Below, one piece after another: positions 45,962-57,158 of a stretch of 64,000 bases of DNA; the stretch's first letter is position 1, and each line of letters begins with the position of its first letter. Origin of the DNA: Marilutibacter aestuarii (GTDB lineage: Bacteria; Pseudomonadota; Gammaproteobacteria; Xanthomonadales; Xanthomonadaceae); the NCBI RefSeq assembly GCF_006546775.1, contig NZ_VICE01000006.1, positions 23,005 to 87,004 of the forward strand, written 5' to 3'. The position numbers and the translations under genes are program-made. The notes under the pieces are model-generated. The model was given only the letters and a program-made list of their open reading frames with translations, did no database searches and had not been told where the DNA came from.

Positions 45962-47689
45962 GTGGCTGCACCCCCCACCGTCGCGCACGACCGCGACCAG
46001 TTCCTGGGCCATCCCAAAGGCCTGTTCGTCTGTTTCTTCACCGAGATGTGGGAGCGTTTCTCCTTTTACGGGATGAAGGCCCTCCTGCTGCTGTACCTGC
46101 TGAAGTACCACCTGTTCGGCGACGATGCCGGTTACGACCTGCTCGGTGCCTACGGCGGCCTGGTCTACGCGATCCCGGTCATCGGCGGCCTGCTCGCGGA
46201 CCGCTACCTGGGCATGCGCAAGGCGGTGCTGCTGGGCGGCATCCTGCTGGTACTGGGGCATGTCGGCATGGCCTTCGAGGGCGAGCAGGCACGCATCGTC
46301 GCCGGCGAGGTGGTCCGTGACGAAGGCGCATTGCAGGTGTTCTACCTCTCGCTGGCGCTGATCATCATGGGAGTGGGCTTCCTGAAGCCGAACATATCCA
46401 CCATCGTCGGCCGCCTGTATCCGGAAAACGATCCACGCCGCGATTCGGGCTTCACCCTCTTCTACGCGGGGATCAACGTCGGCGCCCTCTTCGCGTCGCT
46501 CATCTGCGCCTTCCTGGGCGAGACCTACGGCTGGAGTTATGGCTTCGGTGCCGCCGGTGTCGGCATGCTCGCCGGACTGGTGATGTTCGTATGGGGCCAG
46601 AAGTACCTGCATGGCCACGCCGAGCCCAACGACCCGGACAGGCTGCGCGAACGCGTCGGTCCGCTCAGCCGCGAGTGGTGGATCTACCTGGGGAGCCTGG
46701 GCGGCGTCGCCATCGTGTGGCAGCTGATCCAGCGCACCTGGACCGTGCACGGCGCGATGCACATCATCGCCCTCCTGCTCGCGATCTGGTTCGTCCATTT
46801 CCTCGTCACCCGGTGCAACACCGTGCAGCGCCAGCAGATGATCACCCTGGTCCTGCTGATCATCGGCGTACTGATCTTCTTCACGCTCTATGAGCAGACC
46901 TACGGCTCCTGGGTCACGTTCACCGACCGACTGCTGACCAAGGACCTGTTCGGCGCGGCCGACAACGCCTATGTCCCCGCCCTGCCCTGGGCGGTCTATG
47001 CGCTGGCGGCGAGCCCGCCGCTGATGATCGCCGCGCTGATGGCCAGCGACCGCGGCCGCGGCGACGTCGCCAAGGGCCTGGTGGTGCTGATGGGCGTCGG
47101 CCTGTTCGTGGCGATCGCGCACGACATCGTGCTGGTCAAGCAGACCGCGGGCTCGCTGACCTTCCTGGGCGCGTTCTTCATCGTCGTGCTGGCCCCGGTC
47201 TTTTCCTGGTTCTGGCCGTGGCTGGAGAAGCGGGGGCTCAACCCCAGCAAGCCGGCCAAGATGGGTATCGGCCTGGTGTTCGCCGGCCTCGCCTTCCTGC
47301 CGATGGTCGCCGCCGCCCAGTACGCCGGCGCCAGCGACGCCATGGCCAGCGTGTGGTGGCTGGTGCTGGCGTACTTCGTGCTGGAGATCGGCGAGATGTG
47401 CCTGTCGCCGATCGGCCTGTCCGCCGTCACCCAGTTGTCGGTCGCCCGCGTCGTGGGCCTGATGATGGGCGCTTTCTGGCTGGCCACGGCCTATTCGGAA
47501 GTGCTGGCGGCGGGCTTCGGCAAGCTGGCCTCGATCGAGCTGGCCGAAGGCGCCACCCTCGACATGGCCGAGGCCGCCAGCAAGTACTCGGACCTCTTCT
47601 GGCTGATGGTCTGGGTCGGCATCGGCTCGGGCATCGTGTTCCTGCTGCTCACGCCCCTGGCCAAGCGCTGGATGCACGGCGTCAAGTAG
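45962..47689 (+). CDS. POT/PTR2 family proton-dependent oligopeptide transporter
   Basis: 575 residues from a GTG preceded by AAGG; the frame is open upstream but homology begins here. It has 12-14 membrane helices, the proton-coupling motif EMWERFSFYG in the first helix and the PTR2 signature FYAGINVGA. It imports di- and tripeptides. It is divergent from one exported S9 peptidase and convergent with another, matching a peptide scavenging role. Confidence 0.95.
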   Translation: MAAPPTVAHDRDQFLGHPKGLFVCFFTEMWERFSFYGMKALLLLYLLKYHLFGDDAGYDLLGAYGGLVYAIPVIGGLLADRYLGMRKAVLLGGILLVLGHVGMAFEGEQARIVAGEVVRDEGALQVFYLSLALIIMGVGFLKPNISTIVGRLYPENDPRRDSGFTLFYAGINVGALFASLICAFLGETYGWSYGFGAAGVGMLAGLVMFVWGQKYLHGHAEPNDPDRLRERVGPLSREWWIYLGSLGGVAIVWQLIQRTWTVHGAMHIIALLLAIWFVHFLVTRCNTVQRQQMITLVLLIIGVLIFFTLYEQTYGSWVTFTDRLLTKDLFGAADNAYVPALPWAVYALAASPPLMIAALMASDRGRGDVAKGLVVLMGVGLFVAIAHDIVLVKQTAGSLTFLGAFFIVVLAPVFSWFWPWLEKRGLNPSKPAKMGIGLVFAGLAFLPMVAAAQYAGASDAMASVWWLVLAYFVLEIGEMCLSPIGLSAVTQLSVARVVGLMMGAFWLATAYSEVLAAGFGKLASIELAEGATLDMAEAASKYSDLFWLMVWVGIGSGIVFLLLTPLAKRWMHGVK

Positions 47690-47715
47690 CCGCCCGCACC
47701 ACACGGCACACAAAA

Positions 47716-47739
47716 AAGGGCGCCCCGCCGGGCGCCCTT
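47716..47739. terminator. Bidirectional terminator between POT gene and S9 peptidase
   Basis: A perfect 10-bp stem, AAGGGCGCCC/GGGCGCCCTT, has a CGCC loop. On the reverse strand six T residues follow, some of them within the stem base, which serves the peptidase gene. On the plus strand a weaker C/T run serves the transporter gene. Confidence 0.88.
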
Positions 47740-47797
47740 CTCCTTTGTCCAGATCGCTGCGATCAACGCGACGTGACGGCGCGGTCGGGAACCCCGA

Positions 47798-49795
47798 TCA
47801 CTTGCCGGCGGAGCCCTCCGACGCTGGGCCGGTGGTCGCGAGCTCGCCGCCCAGGCTCCGGGCGAAGAAGGCGAGCAGGCGCGTGTAGAACTCGCGACGG
47901 TTTTCTTCCTTGTAGAAGCCATGCCCCTCCTCGCGATAGTAGAGCGATTCGACCGGCACGCCGGCCTGCTTGAGCGCACGCTCCATCATCTCGGTGTGCT
48001 GGATGGGCGCCCGCTCGTCTTCGCCGCCGGCGGCCAGGAACACCGGGACCTTGATCTTGTCGGCCATCCGGTTGGGCGATACCGCGGCCAACTGCTCGCG
48101 CGGCCCGATCCAATCGTTCAGATAGGTCTCGCCCGAACCGCGCTCCTGGATATCGCCGTCCGTGTGCATGGTCGGCAGGTCATAGACGCCGACGTAACCC
48201 GCGGCGCACTTGTACAGGCCCGGCTCCCTGGCGGCACCCATCAACGAAGCGTAGGCGCCATAACTGGCGCCGTAAATGCAGATCCGCGCGGGATCGGCAT
48301 GGCCCTGTTCGATGGCCCAGCGCGTCGCGTCGGTCACGTCGTCCTGCATCGCCCGGCCCCATTGGCGGGCGCCGGCGTTCTCGAATGCGCGTCCGTAGCC
48401 GCCGGAGCCACGGAAGTTGACCTGCAACACGGCGTAGCCGGCATCGGCCAGCATCTGCACGTCCGGGTCGAAGCCCCAGTTGTCACGAACGTCGAAGGGC
48501 CCGCCGTGCGGGTGCACGATCGTGGGCAGGTTCTTGCCGCCCGAACCCCTGGGCAAGGTCAGGTAGCCATGCAGGGGCAGTCCGTCGCGGGACTGGATGA
48601 CCACGGGCTTCTTTTCGGCCATCTGCTCCGGATCGATCCATTGCGCGCGACTGACCACGTGCGAGGCCTTCTTGGCGACGGTATCGAACAGGTAGTAGTC
48701 GCCCGGCGACGTGTCGCTCCATACCTGGACGAGGGCGAGCCGCCCGTCGCTGGTCTGGGACGTCACGCTGACGCCATGGCCGGCGAACGCCGCCTCCAGG
48801 CTCTTCTGCAGGCGGGCGTCCGCGGAGTCGGGGTCGAAGAACTCGGTGCGCACCCGGCCCGACATGAACCGCGCACCGATCGGCTCGCGCGAGTTGTTGG
48901 CGTAGATGATCCCGGCCGGGTCCACCGCGGCGTCTCGCAGGAGCTCTCGCGGCTTGTCCCACTGGCCGACGTCGTAGGCGACGATCGCGTCGGGACCCTG
49001 CGCCCGTTCGGCGATGAAGTACGCGACGCTGTCGTCCCGGGAGAAGCCGATGGGGCGCTCGAACAGGCCATCGGTGCCTTCGCTGCGGATCAGCTCCCAC
49101 TCGGCGCCCGGCCTCGAGCGATAGAACAGCTTGCGGACGTTGTCGACGCCCGAGCCCATCGCGAAACGCACTTCGCCCTGGTTGTCGGTCTTCATCGTCG
49201 CGTTGCGGACCGGCGCCGCCGCCAGCCGCACGCGCCGGCCGGTCATGACGTCCAGGCGGTCCGCGCGCGTGTAGGGCTCGCTCGTGAACGGCGTGATCGA
49301 CGCGACGACGTAGCGGTCCTCGTCCGGCAGGTCATCGACCAGGAAGGCGGCAACGGCCTCGACCTTCTTGGGCTGGATGGTGGTCCCCGGCCCCGCGCTC
49401 GTCACGGACTGCCCGGCGAGGATTTCCGCGCGACTGCCATCGGCATTGATCGCGTACAGGTTGCCGTCGGGCTGGGGGCTGGCCAGCATGCCGAACTTGC
49501 GCGCGGTGCTGATGACGACGCGCTCGGGATTCACCCAGTTGAAATCGATCACATGGGTGTTCTTCTGAAGGGTGAAGTTACCCGTGACCTCGAGCGTCTC
49601 GCGATCGAGGACCACCAGCGCGGTGCGATCCTCCAGCAGCACCGTGGCCGCGTAGTAGTCGCCATTCGGCGATATCTTGATGTCCGAGAAGCTGTCCCGC
49701 TTCACGTAGGCATCCAGGTTTACCGCATTCGCCACGGGTGCGCCCAGGCATGCCATTGCCAGGCCCAGCATCAACGCCTTGCGTTGCTTGATCAT
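47798..49795 (-). CDS. Exported S9 family peptidase, copy A of a tandem pair
   Basis: 665 residues from the ATG at 49795, with AAGGA upstream and a Sec signal (ALMLGLAMACLGAPVANA). Propeller-like N-terminal region, then the hydrolase domain: nucleophile GASYGAYAS (second Gly of GxSxGG is Ala), acid in GGEDERAPI, His in GHGFYKEEN. It is clearly related along its length to the next gene, which lies 61 nt upstream on the same strand. It probably degrades peptides in the periplasm. A terminator follows it. Confidence 0.92.
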   Translation of the reverse strand: MIKQRKALMLGLAMACLGAPVANAVNLDAYVKRDSFSDIKISPNGDYYAATVLLEDRTALVVLDRETLEVTGNFTLQKNTHVIDFNWVNPERVVISTARKFGMLASPQPDGNLYAINADGSRAEILAGQSVTSAGPGTTIQPKKVEAVAAFLVDDLPDEDRYVVASITPFTSEPYTRADRLDVMTGRRVRLAAAPVRNATMKTDNQGEVRFAMGSGVDNVRKLFYRSRPGAEWELIRSEGTDGLFERPIGFSRDDSVAYFIAERAQGPDAIVAYDVGQWDKPRELLRDAAVDPAGIIYANNSREPIGARFMSGRVRTEFFDPDSADARLQKSLEAAFAGHGVSVTSQTSDGRLALVQVWSDTSPGDYYLFDTVAKKASHVVSRAQWIDPEQMAEKKPVVIQSRDGLPLHGYLTLPRGSGGKNLPTIVHPHGGPFDVRDNWGFDPDVQMLADAGYAVLQVNFRGSGGYGRAFENAGARQWGRAMQDDVTDATRWAIEQGHADPARICIYGASYGAYASLMGAAREPGLYKCAAGYVGVYDLPTMHTDGDIQERGSGETYLNDWIGPREQLAAVSPNRMADKIKVPVFLAAGGEDERAPIQHTEMMERALKQAGVPVESLYYREEGHGFYKEENRREFYTRLLAFFARSLGGELATTGPASEGSAGK

Positions 49796-49856
49796 GTTGT
49801 CCGTCCTTTTCGAATTGCCGTGGACCTGCGTCCACGGCGATGTCAAGCCCACAGAC

Positions 49857-51845
49857 TCACTCGCTCGCGGCGGGGTCGCCGACGTTCGACTTCCCACCGA
49901 TATGGCGGTCGAAGAACGCCAGCATCTCGGTGTAGAGCCGGAGGTTGTTCTCTTCCTTGTAGAAGCCGTGCATTTCGCCCGACTGGATGATCATGCCTTC
50001 CGGCGGGTTGCCTGCCGCCGTGAGGGCGGCGCTCATGGCCTCGGTGTTTTCCGGCGGGCAACGCGCGTCGCGTGCGCCGGCGGCGAGGTACACCGGCAGG
50101 GTGATCTTGTCGGCGTGGTTGACCGGCGACATCGCGCTGCGCTCTTCCTTGGTGGCGCCCAGGGCCCGATAGAGGTAACGACGCCCGCCCTCGCGGTCGC
50201 TGGTGTCGCTCTTGGTCATCTGGATCTCGGCGTCGTAGGCACCGACATAACCGAATGCGCAGCTGTACAGGCCAGGCTCGCGCGCGGGCGCCATCATCGA
50301 TGCATAACCACCGAAGCTGGCCCCATAGATGCAGATGCGGTCCTTGTCGGCGTAGCCCTCGTTGATCGCCCAGTGGGTGGCATCGAGGATGTCATTCATG
50401 ATGCCGGTGTCCCACTGGCCGTACGCCATGTCCTCGAAGCCCTTGCCGAAGCCACCCGAGCCACGGAAATTGACCTGCAGCACCGCATACCCGCGGCTGG
50501 CGAACATCTGCGCTTCGCTGTTGAAGCCCCAGCTGTCGCGCGGCCCCATCGGCCCGCCGTGGGGATTGACGATCATCGGCATGTCGCGGCCGTCGGACCC
50601 CTTCGGGATCGTCAGGTAGCCGTACAAGGTGAGTCCATCGCGACTCTTCATCGCAAAGGACTTGACCGAGGCCATCCTGGACGGATCGAGCCAGCTGCGG
50701 TTGCGCATCAGGAAGCGCGCCTTGCCCGCCTCGCGGTCGTAGAGGTACAGCTCACCCGGGTCGCTGTCGCTGTACACCGAGACGATGACCTGGTTGCCGT
50801 CGCGGGTGGCGCTCGAAAAGTCCACGAAGCGCCCGGGGAACGAGGCCGCCAGCGAGGCATACAGCTCGGCGTCGGGGTGCGACTCCTCGACCATCGTCAC
50901 CCGGGGTGCGCCCGGCATGGTGATCACACCGAGGATGGTCTCGTTGTCGGTCGCGACCACGTAGCCCGAGGGATCCGACACCGGATCGTGGAACAAGCGC
51001 TTGAAACCGCCCGTTGCCGGGTCGATGATGCCGAATGCCTCGGTGCCCTTGCCGTCGCTTTCGGTCGCGTAGATGCGGCCATCACCGGACGTGCCCAGCA
51101 CGCTGAGGCGCTTGCCGGACGACTTGGAGCTGTTGAGCAGGGTCCAGCTGCCGTCCGCCTGTCGCTCGTAGAGCTCATTGTGGGTGTCGAAGTTGCCTTC
51201 CGCATCCTCGTCGTCGTAGCACACGGCATAGCGCACGGACTTGTCGTGGTCCAGCGCGATCGAGCAGTTTTCGCGGGGCGCCCTGCCCAGGGACTTGCGG
51301 CGCGCCGAGATCACGTCGAAGAGGACGACTTCGGTGCCGGCGCCTTCGGAGGAGCGCGGATAGTTCACTGACATGATGACGTTGTCGGGATCGTCCTTCA
51401 GCGTGTCGAGCAGGCTGAAGCTCTCATTCCCGACCTGCTTGCCGCGCTCGGTCGCACCGCGCGTGCCACGGAAGACCAGGGGACGCGGCTGGCTACCGTC
51501 GGCATTCACCCCGTACCACTCGCCGGTCCCGAACGGCTGGGCGTAGCGGCCGACCTTCCGGATCGAGTTGAACATCAAGCGGTTCGCGCTGACCCAGTAG
51601 AAGCTGCCCACGCTCTTCTCGTTCGGCAGCTGGTTGACGTTGACGACCCCCAGGTCCTTCGTCCTCAGGACGGTGAGCACGTCCTGGCCCTCGCGATCCA
51701 CCGTCATGGCCAGGTACTCGCCGTCAGGCGAGATCTTCACGGTGCTGTAGGTCGCGTGGCGGACGAAATCTTCGACCGGAATGGGCGCCTCGGCCATGAC
51801 CGGGCCCGTCAGCAGCAACAAGGCCGCAACAAGATACTTCTTCAT
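49857..51845 (-). CDS. Exported S9 family peptidase, copy B of a tandem pair
   Basis: 662 residues with a short Sec signal (MKKYLVAALLLLTGPVMAEA). The hydrolase domain has GASFGGYAS, acid in AGARDARCPP and His in MHGFYKEEN. NPHGGPMGPRDSWGF and QVNFRGSGGFG are shared with copy A with few changes, showing an old duplication. A GGGGAAA ribosome site precedes the ATG. It is likely co-transcribed with copy A. Confidence 0.92.
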   Translation of the reverse strand: MKKYLVAALLLLTGPVMAEAPIPVEDFVRHATYSTVKISPDGEYLAMTVDREGQDVLTVLRTKDLGVVNVNQLPNEKSVGSFYWVSANRLMFNSIRKVGRYAQPFGTGEWYGVNADGSQPRPLVFRGTRGATERGKQVGNESFSLLDTLKDDPDNVIMSVNYPRSSEGAGTEVVLFDVISARRKSLGRAPRENCSIALDHDKSVRYAVCYDDEDAEGNFDTHNELYERQADGSWTLLNSSKSSGKRLSVLGTSGDGRIYATESDGKGTEAFGIIDPATGGFKRLFHDPVSDPSGYVVATDNETILGVITMPGAPRVTMVEESHPDAELYASLAASFPGRFVDFSSATRDGNQVIVSVYSDSDPGELYLYDREAGKARFLMRNRSWLDPSRMASVKSFAMKSRDGLTLYGYLTIPKGSDGRDMPMIVNPHGGPMGPRDSWGFNSEAQMFASRGYAVLQVNFRGSGGFGKGFEDMAYGQWDTGIMNDILDATHWAINEGYADKDRICIYGASFGGYASMMAPAREPGLYSCAFGYVGAYDAEIQMTKSDTSDREGGRRYLYRALGATKEERSAMSPVNHADKITLPVYLAAGARDARCPPENTEAMSAALTAAGNPPEGMIIQSGEMHGFYKEENNLRLYTEMLAFFDRHIGGKSNVGDPAASE

Positions 51846-51946
51846 TTTCCCCTATCCCCAATTGTTGACGAACAGATACTCCCCAGGCCGAGATTATCCC
51901 AGCTTGCCCGCGAAAGGCATCGGGCACTGCCGCAAAAAACCGGGAT

Positions 51947-52831
51947 TCAGGCCAGTGTCGCGGCAAGGGCCTGCCGCCACTCCGGCAATTCCAGTCCGTA
52001 TTCGGCCCTCAGGCCTGCGGTATCGAGGACGGAATAGGCGGGTCTGTGGGCGGGGGTCGGGTATTCCGAGGTGGCGATCGGAACCAGCGCCGGGCGTCGC
52101 GCCAGGCGACCGGACGCCACCGCGAGCTCCATGATCGCGGAGGCGAAGTCGAACCAGCTGCCCTGGCCTTGCGCGGTGAGATGACGGACACCACTCGACT
52201 TGAGCCCCTGGTCGAGTATCCGCGCCGTGGCATCGGCGATCAGCCATGCAGGGGTGGGCGAGCCGACCTGGTCGGCCACGATTCGAAGCTCGTCGCGCTC
52301 GGCGCCCAGGCGGAGCATGGTCTTGAGGAAATTGTGGCCATGCAGGCCATAGACCCAGGCGGTGCGGAGCACGAGGTAACGGGCGCCGCTTTCCTCCAGG
52401 GCAACCTCGCCGGCGCGCTTGCTCTCGCCATACACGCCCAACGGGTCGGTGTCGTCGGCCTCGGTGTAGGGCCGGTGGCCGCGGCCATCGAACACGTAGT
52501 CGGTGGAATAGTGGACCAACGGAATGGACAGGCGCTGGCACTCGCGGGCCATGGCGGCGGGCGCCTCGGCGTTGATCCGGAATGCCAGGTCGGGCTCCTG
52601 CTCGGCCTTGTCGACGGCCGTGTAGGCCGCGGCATTGACCACCACGTCGGGCCGCACGCGCTCGATGAGGGAACCGATCCCGGTGCCATTGGCCAGGTCC
52701 ACCGACTCGCAGCGACCACCGCCGACAAGCTCGCCATCGCGGGTCGCCGCGACGACCGCTCCCAGCGGTGCAAGGCTGTGCAGCAATGCCTGGCCAACCT
52801 GGCCGTTGGCGCCGAACACCAGCGACTTCAT
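51947..52831 (-). CDS. rfbD: dTDP-4-dehydrorhamnose reductase
   Basis: 294 residues. NAD(P)-binding FGANGQVGQ at the start, the STDYVFDG motif, and the catalytic YGESKRAGE (Tyr-x3-Lys) identify RmlD. It carries out the last step to dTDP-L-rhamnose for surface polysaccharide. It is last in rfbBACD; the start overlaps the rfbC stop (ATGA). Confidence 0.96.
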   Translation of the reverse strand: MKSLVFGANGQVGQALLHSLAPLGAVVAATRDGELVGGGRCESVDLANGTGIGSLIERVRPDVVVNAAAYTAVDKAEQEPDLAFRINAEAPAAMARECQRLSIPLVHYSTDYVFDGRGHRPYTEADDTDPLGVYGESKRAGEVALEESGARYLVLRTAWVYGLHGHNFLKTMLRLGAERDELRIVADQVGSPTPAWLIADATARILDQGLKSSGVRHLTAQGQGSWFDFASAIMELAVASGRLARRPALVPIATSEYPTPAHRPAYSVLDTAGLRAEYGLELPEWRQALAATLA

Positions 52832-53385
52832 GGCATGAAGACCGGCAAGCGGTTCTCGTCGATCCCCGACAGCAACGGGGCCCGCGCGTCCTTGGGCGAC
52901 AACAACGGCTCGGCCACCGGCCAGTCGATGGCCAGCGACGGGTCGTCCCAGCGGACGCCCGCGTCGGCATCGCCATCGTAGGTGGCGGTGCACAGGTAAG
53001 TGAACACCGCGCGCTCGCTCAGCGTGACGAAGCCATGCGCGAAGCCTTCCGGGATCCAGAAGTGGCGCTTGTTGTCCGCGCTCAGGTGCACCGCGGTCCA
53101 CTCGCCGAAGTGCGGGGAGCCACGCCGGATGTCGACCGCGACGTCCCAGACCTCGCCCTGCACGACCGAGACATACTTGCCCTGGGGATTGGGCCACTGG
53201 TAGTGGAGCCCGCGCAGCACGCCACGGCTCGAGGAGGACACGTTGCCCTGGACGAACGCGGGCGACAGCCCGTGCGCGGCGAGCTTGTCGTGGTTGAACG
53301 ACTCGAAGAAGAAGCCACGTTCGTCGCCGAACACCTGGGGTTCGATCACCAGGCATCCGGGCAGGCCGGTCTCGATGACTTTCAT
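52828..53385 (-). CDS. rfbC: dTDP-4-dehydrorhamnose 3,5-epimerase
   Basis: 185 residues. The cupin-fold motifs [22 protein letters not shown] (catalytic His) and the PEGFAHGF segment are complete. The start overlaps the rfbA stop by ATGA. It is the third enzyme of dTDP-L-rhamnose synthesis. Confidence 0.96.
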   Translation of the reverse strand: MKVIETGLPGCLVIEPQVFGDERGFFFESFNHDKLAAHGLSPAFVQGNVSSSSRGVLRGLHYQWPNPQGKYVSVVQGEVWDVAVDIRRGSPHFGEWTAVHLSADNKRHFWIPEGFAHGFVTLSERAVFTYLCTATYDGDADAGVRWDDPSLAIDWPVAEPLLSPKDARAPLLSGIDENRLPVFMP

Positions 53386-54266
53386 GGCACGAACCCCCGC
53401 TTGGCCAGCCCCATCAGGTACTCGCCATAGCCGTTCTTGGACAGGGGCCTGGCGAGCTCGGCGAGGTCGGCATCGCTGATCCAGCCGTTGTTCCAGGCGA
53501 TCTCTTCCGGGCAGCACACGCGCAGGCCCTGCCGCGCCTCGATCGTCTCGATGTAGTTGCTGGCCTCGAGCATGGACTGGTGGGTACCCGTGTCGAGCCA
53601 GGCATAGCCCCGGCCCAGCTGCTCCAGGTGCAGTTGCCCCGATGCCAGGTAACGCTTGTTGAGGTCGGTGATCTCGAGCTCCCCCCGCGGCGAGGGCTTG
53701 AGCTCGGCGGCGATGTCGCTGGCGCGGCCGTCGTAGAAATACAGGCCGGTGACCGCGTAGTTGGAGCGCGGCTTGGCGGGCTTCTCTTCGAGGCTGACGA
53801 CGCGCGCCTGGTCGTCGAACTCGGCGACCCCATAGCGCTCGGGATCCCTGACCCAGTAGCCGAACACCGTCGCGCCTTCTTCGCGCGCATCCGCGCGCCT
53901 GAGCAGGGCGGTCAGGCCGGGGCCGTGGAAGATGTTGTCGCCCAGGACCAGGCAGCTCGGCTGGCCGCCGAGGAAGTCACGCCCGATCAGGAAGGCCTGG
54001 GCCAGGCCGTCCGGGCTCGGCTGCGCGGCGTACTCAAGGTTCATGCCCCACTGGGATCCATCGCCAAGCAGGTGCTGGAACAGCGGCTGCTCGTGCGGCG
54101 TGTTGATGATCAGCACGTCGCGGATGCCCGCAAGCATCAGCACGCTGAGCGGGTAGTAGATCATCGGCTTGTCGTAGATCGGCAGCAATTGCTTGCTGAC
54201 GGCCTGGGTGATCGGGTACAGGCGGGTGCCGGAGCCGCCTGCAAGGATGATGCCCTTGCGTGCCAT
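53382..54266 (-). CDS. rfbA: Glucose-1-phosphate thymidylyltransferase
   Basis: 294 residues, the usual length. The N-terminal nucleotidyltransferase motif [16 protein letters not shown], the [11 protein letters not shown] segment and the LGDNIF Asp are present. It makes dTDP-glucose from dTTP and glucose 1-phosphate. It starts 12 nt after rfbB. Confidence 0.97.
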   Translation of the reverse strand: MARKGIILAGGSGTRLYPITQAVSKQLLPIYDKPMIYYPLSVLMLAGIRDVLIINTPHEQPLFQHLLGDGSQWGMNLEYAAQPSPDGLAQAFLIGRDFLGGQPSCLVLGDNIFHGPGLTALLRRADAREEGATVFGYWVRDPERYGVAEFDDQARVVSLEEKPAKPRSNYAVTGLYFYDGRASDIAAELKPSPRGELEITDLNKRYLASGQLHLEQLGRGYAWLDTGTHQSMLEASNYIETIEARQGLRVCCPEEIAWNNGWISDADLAELARPLSKNGYGEYLMGLAKRGFVP

Positions 54267-54278
54267 GCGTCGCCTCCC

Positions 54279-55331
<1,053 letters not shown>

Positions 55332-55403
55332 TCGCTCAACTCCAATGCAACGGGATCGGGACGAAACCCGTCGTTGATGACGGGCCCGTGTTACAGCTGG
55401 GTA

Positions 55404-55910
55404 TCAGAACGGGATGTCGTCGTCCGCGAAATCGTCGGCGAAGTCGTTCGACTTGGCCGGGGGCGCCTCGCGGCGCGGCTGCGATGCCTGCTGGCGCGGC
55501 GCGGACGGACGATCGCCGCCACCGCGATATTCGCCGCGACCGCCACCGCCACTGCCAGCACCGCCACCGCCCTCTCCGCCGCCACCGAGCATCTGCATCT
55601 CGTCGGCGATGATGTCGGTGAAGTACTTCTCCACGCCGTCCTGGCCGGTGAACTTGTCGTAGCGGATGGAGCCTTCGATGTAGACCTGCCGCCCCTTGCG
55701 CAGGTACTCGCCGGCGATCTCGCCGAGCTTCCCGAACAGCTTGACCCGGTGCCACTCCGTCCGCTCCTGGCTGTTGCCCTCGCGATCCTTGCGCACGCTG
55801 CTGGTCGCGACGCTGAGGGTGCAGATGGCCATGCCGCCCTGCGTGTATTTCATTTCGGGGTCGTTGCCGAGGTTGCCGACCAGGATCACCTTGTTGATGC
55901 CGCGTGCCAT
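55404..55910 (-). CDS. ssb: Single-stranded DNA-binding protein
   Basis: 168 residues from the ATG at 55910. The OB fold begins ARGINKVILVGNLGNDPE, and WHRV and GKLGEIAGEYLRKG are conserved. A Gly-rich linker (about 112-135) leads to the acidic tail Asp-Asp-Asp-Ile-Pro-Phe that binds repair proteins. The upstream gap to the divergent polyprenyl synthase gene holds a -10-like element. Confidence 0.97.
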   Translation of the reverse strand: MARGINKVILVGNLGNDPEMKYTQGGMAICTLSVATSSVRKDREGNSQERTEWHRVKLFGKLGEIAGEYLRKGRQVYIEGSIRYDKFTGQDGVEKYFTDIIADEMQMLGGGGEGGGGAGSGGGGRGEYRGGGDRPSAPRQQASQPRREAPPAKSNDFADDFADDDIPF

Positions 55911-55973
55911 GGGATGGGTCCTAATTTGAAGTCCGGGAATGTCCCCGCTCGTGCCACCGGGGACCGACATTGC

Positions 55974-55979
55974 AGTATA
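55974..55979 (-). promoter_or_regulatory. Candidate -10 of ssb
   Basis: The reverse strand reads TATACT 63 nt upstream of the ssb ATG. The -35 is weak. Confidence 0.35.
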
Positions 55980-56119
55980 CCCTCCCCTCCCGCGCCATCA
56001 GGCGGACGCCTGCCGCACTGTAGGACTTTCCTGAATCGCCGCTGGCCCAGGGCTTCGCGCTTCCCCGTCACGCGCCATCCGGCGCCAGCGCGACGCCCCG
56101 TCGCGTGGACCACACGGCT

Positions 56120-56125
56120 TATAAT
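56120..56125 (+). promoter_or_regulatory. Candidate -10 of the polyprenyl synthase gene
   Basis: A perfect TATAAT lies 27 nt upstream of the ATG; no consensus -35 is seen at 17-nt spacing. Confidence 0.5.
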
Positions 56126-56152
56126 CCGCCGACTCCACGCCAGCGGAATTCC

Positions 56153-57148
56153 ATGTCAGTCCAAGCCCAGGCCGCGTCGCCGGACCTCGCCGCCATCCAG
56201 TCGCTCGCCCGGGAGGACATGGGCGCGGTCGACGCGCTGATCCGCCGTCGCCTGGCGTCGGACGTGGTGCTGATCAACCAGGTCGCCGAGTACATCGTCG
56301 GCGCCGGGGGCAAGCGCCTGAGGCCGATGTTGCTCCTGCTGGCCGCCGGCGCCCTGGGCCACCGCGGGCCGGACGCGCACCAGCTCGCGGCCGTGGTGGA
56401 GTTCATCCACACCGCGACCCTGCTCCATGACGACGTGGTCGACGAATCCGACCTGCGCCGTGGCCGCCGCACGGCCAATGCGGTCTGGGGCAACGCCGCC
56501 AGCGTCCTGGTCGGCGACTTCCTGTATTCGCGCAGCTTCCAGTTGATGGTCGAGCTCGACCGGATGGAGGTCATGCGCATCCTCGCCGACACCACCAACC
56601 GCATCGCCGAGGGCGAGGTGCTGCAGCTGCTGCACGTGCGCAACCCCGACACCGACGAGGCCGCCTACCTGCGTGTCATCGAGCGCAAGACCGCGGTGCT
56701 GTTCGCCGCCGCGACGCGCCTGGGCGCCCTCATCGCCGGCGCCGACGCGACCACGTGCGACGCGCTTCACGACTATGGCCTGCAGCTGGGCTACGCCTTC
56801 CAGATCGCCGACGACGTGCTCGACTACGCCTCCGATGCCGACACCCTGGGCAAGAACCTGGGCGACGACCTCGCCGAGGGCAAGGCCACCCTGCCCCTGA
56901 TCCACGCGATGGCCCATGCCGATGGCGCCACGCGCCAGCGCCTGCGCGAGGCGATCGAACACGGCGACAGCGACGCACTGCCCGAGGTGCTCGACGCGAT
57001 CCGGGCCCACGACAGCCTCGGCTACAGCCGCGGCCGCGCCGCCGCGTATGCCGACGCCGCCGAGGCCCGCTTGTCGGGACTGGCCGACAACCCGTACGTT
57101 GCCGCCCTGCGGGGACTGGCGCGCTACGCGGTCAGCCGCGACCACTGA
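56153..57148 (+). CDS. ispB: Polyprenyl (probably octaprenyl) diphosphate synthase
   Basis: 331 residues. The two Asp-rich motifs are LLHDDVVDESDLRRG and QIADDVLDYASD, with GGKRLRP near the N-terminus. These are trans-prenyltransferase hallmarks. In gammaproteobacteria the product supplies the ubiquinone side chain; chain length cannot be read from the sequence with certainty. It is divergent from ssb and ends 10 nt from a convergent hydrolase gene. Confidence 0.93.
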   Translation: MSVQAQAASPDLAAIQSLAREDMGAVDALIRRRLASDVVLINQVAEYIVGAGGKRLRPMLLLLAAGALGHRGPDAHQLAAVVEFIHTATLLHDDVVDESDLRRGRRTANAVWGNAASVLVGDFLYSRSFQLMVELDRMEVMRILADTTNRIAEGEVLQLLHVRNPDTDEAAYLRVIERKTAVLFAAATRLGALIAGADATTCDALHDYGLQLGYAFQIADDVLDYASDADTLGKNLGDDLAEGKATLPLIHAMAHADGATRQRLREAIEHGDSDALPEVLDAIRAHDSLGYSRGRAAAYADAAEARLSGLADNPYVAALRGLARYAVSRDH

Positions 57149-57158
57149 GCCCCGCGGC

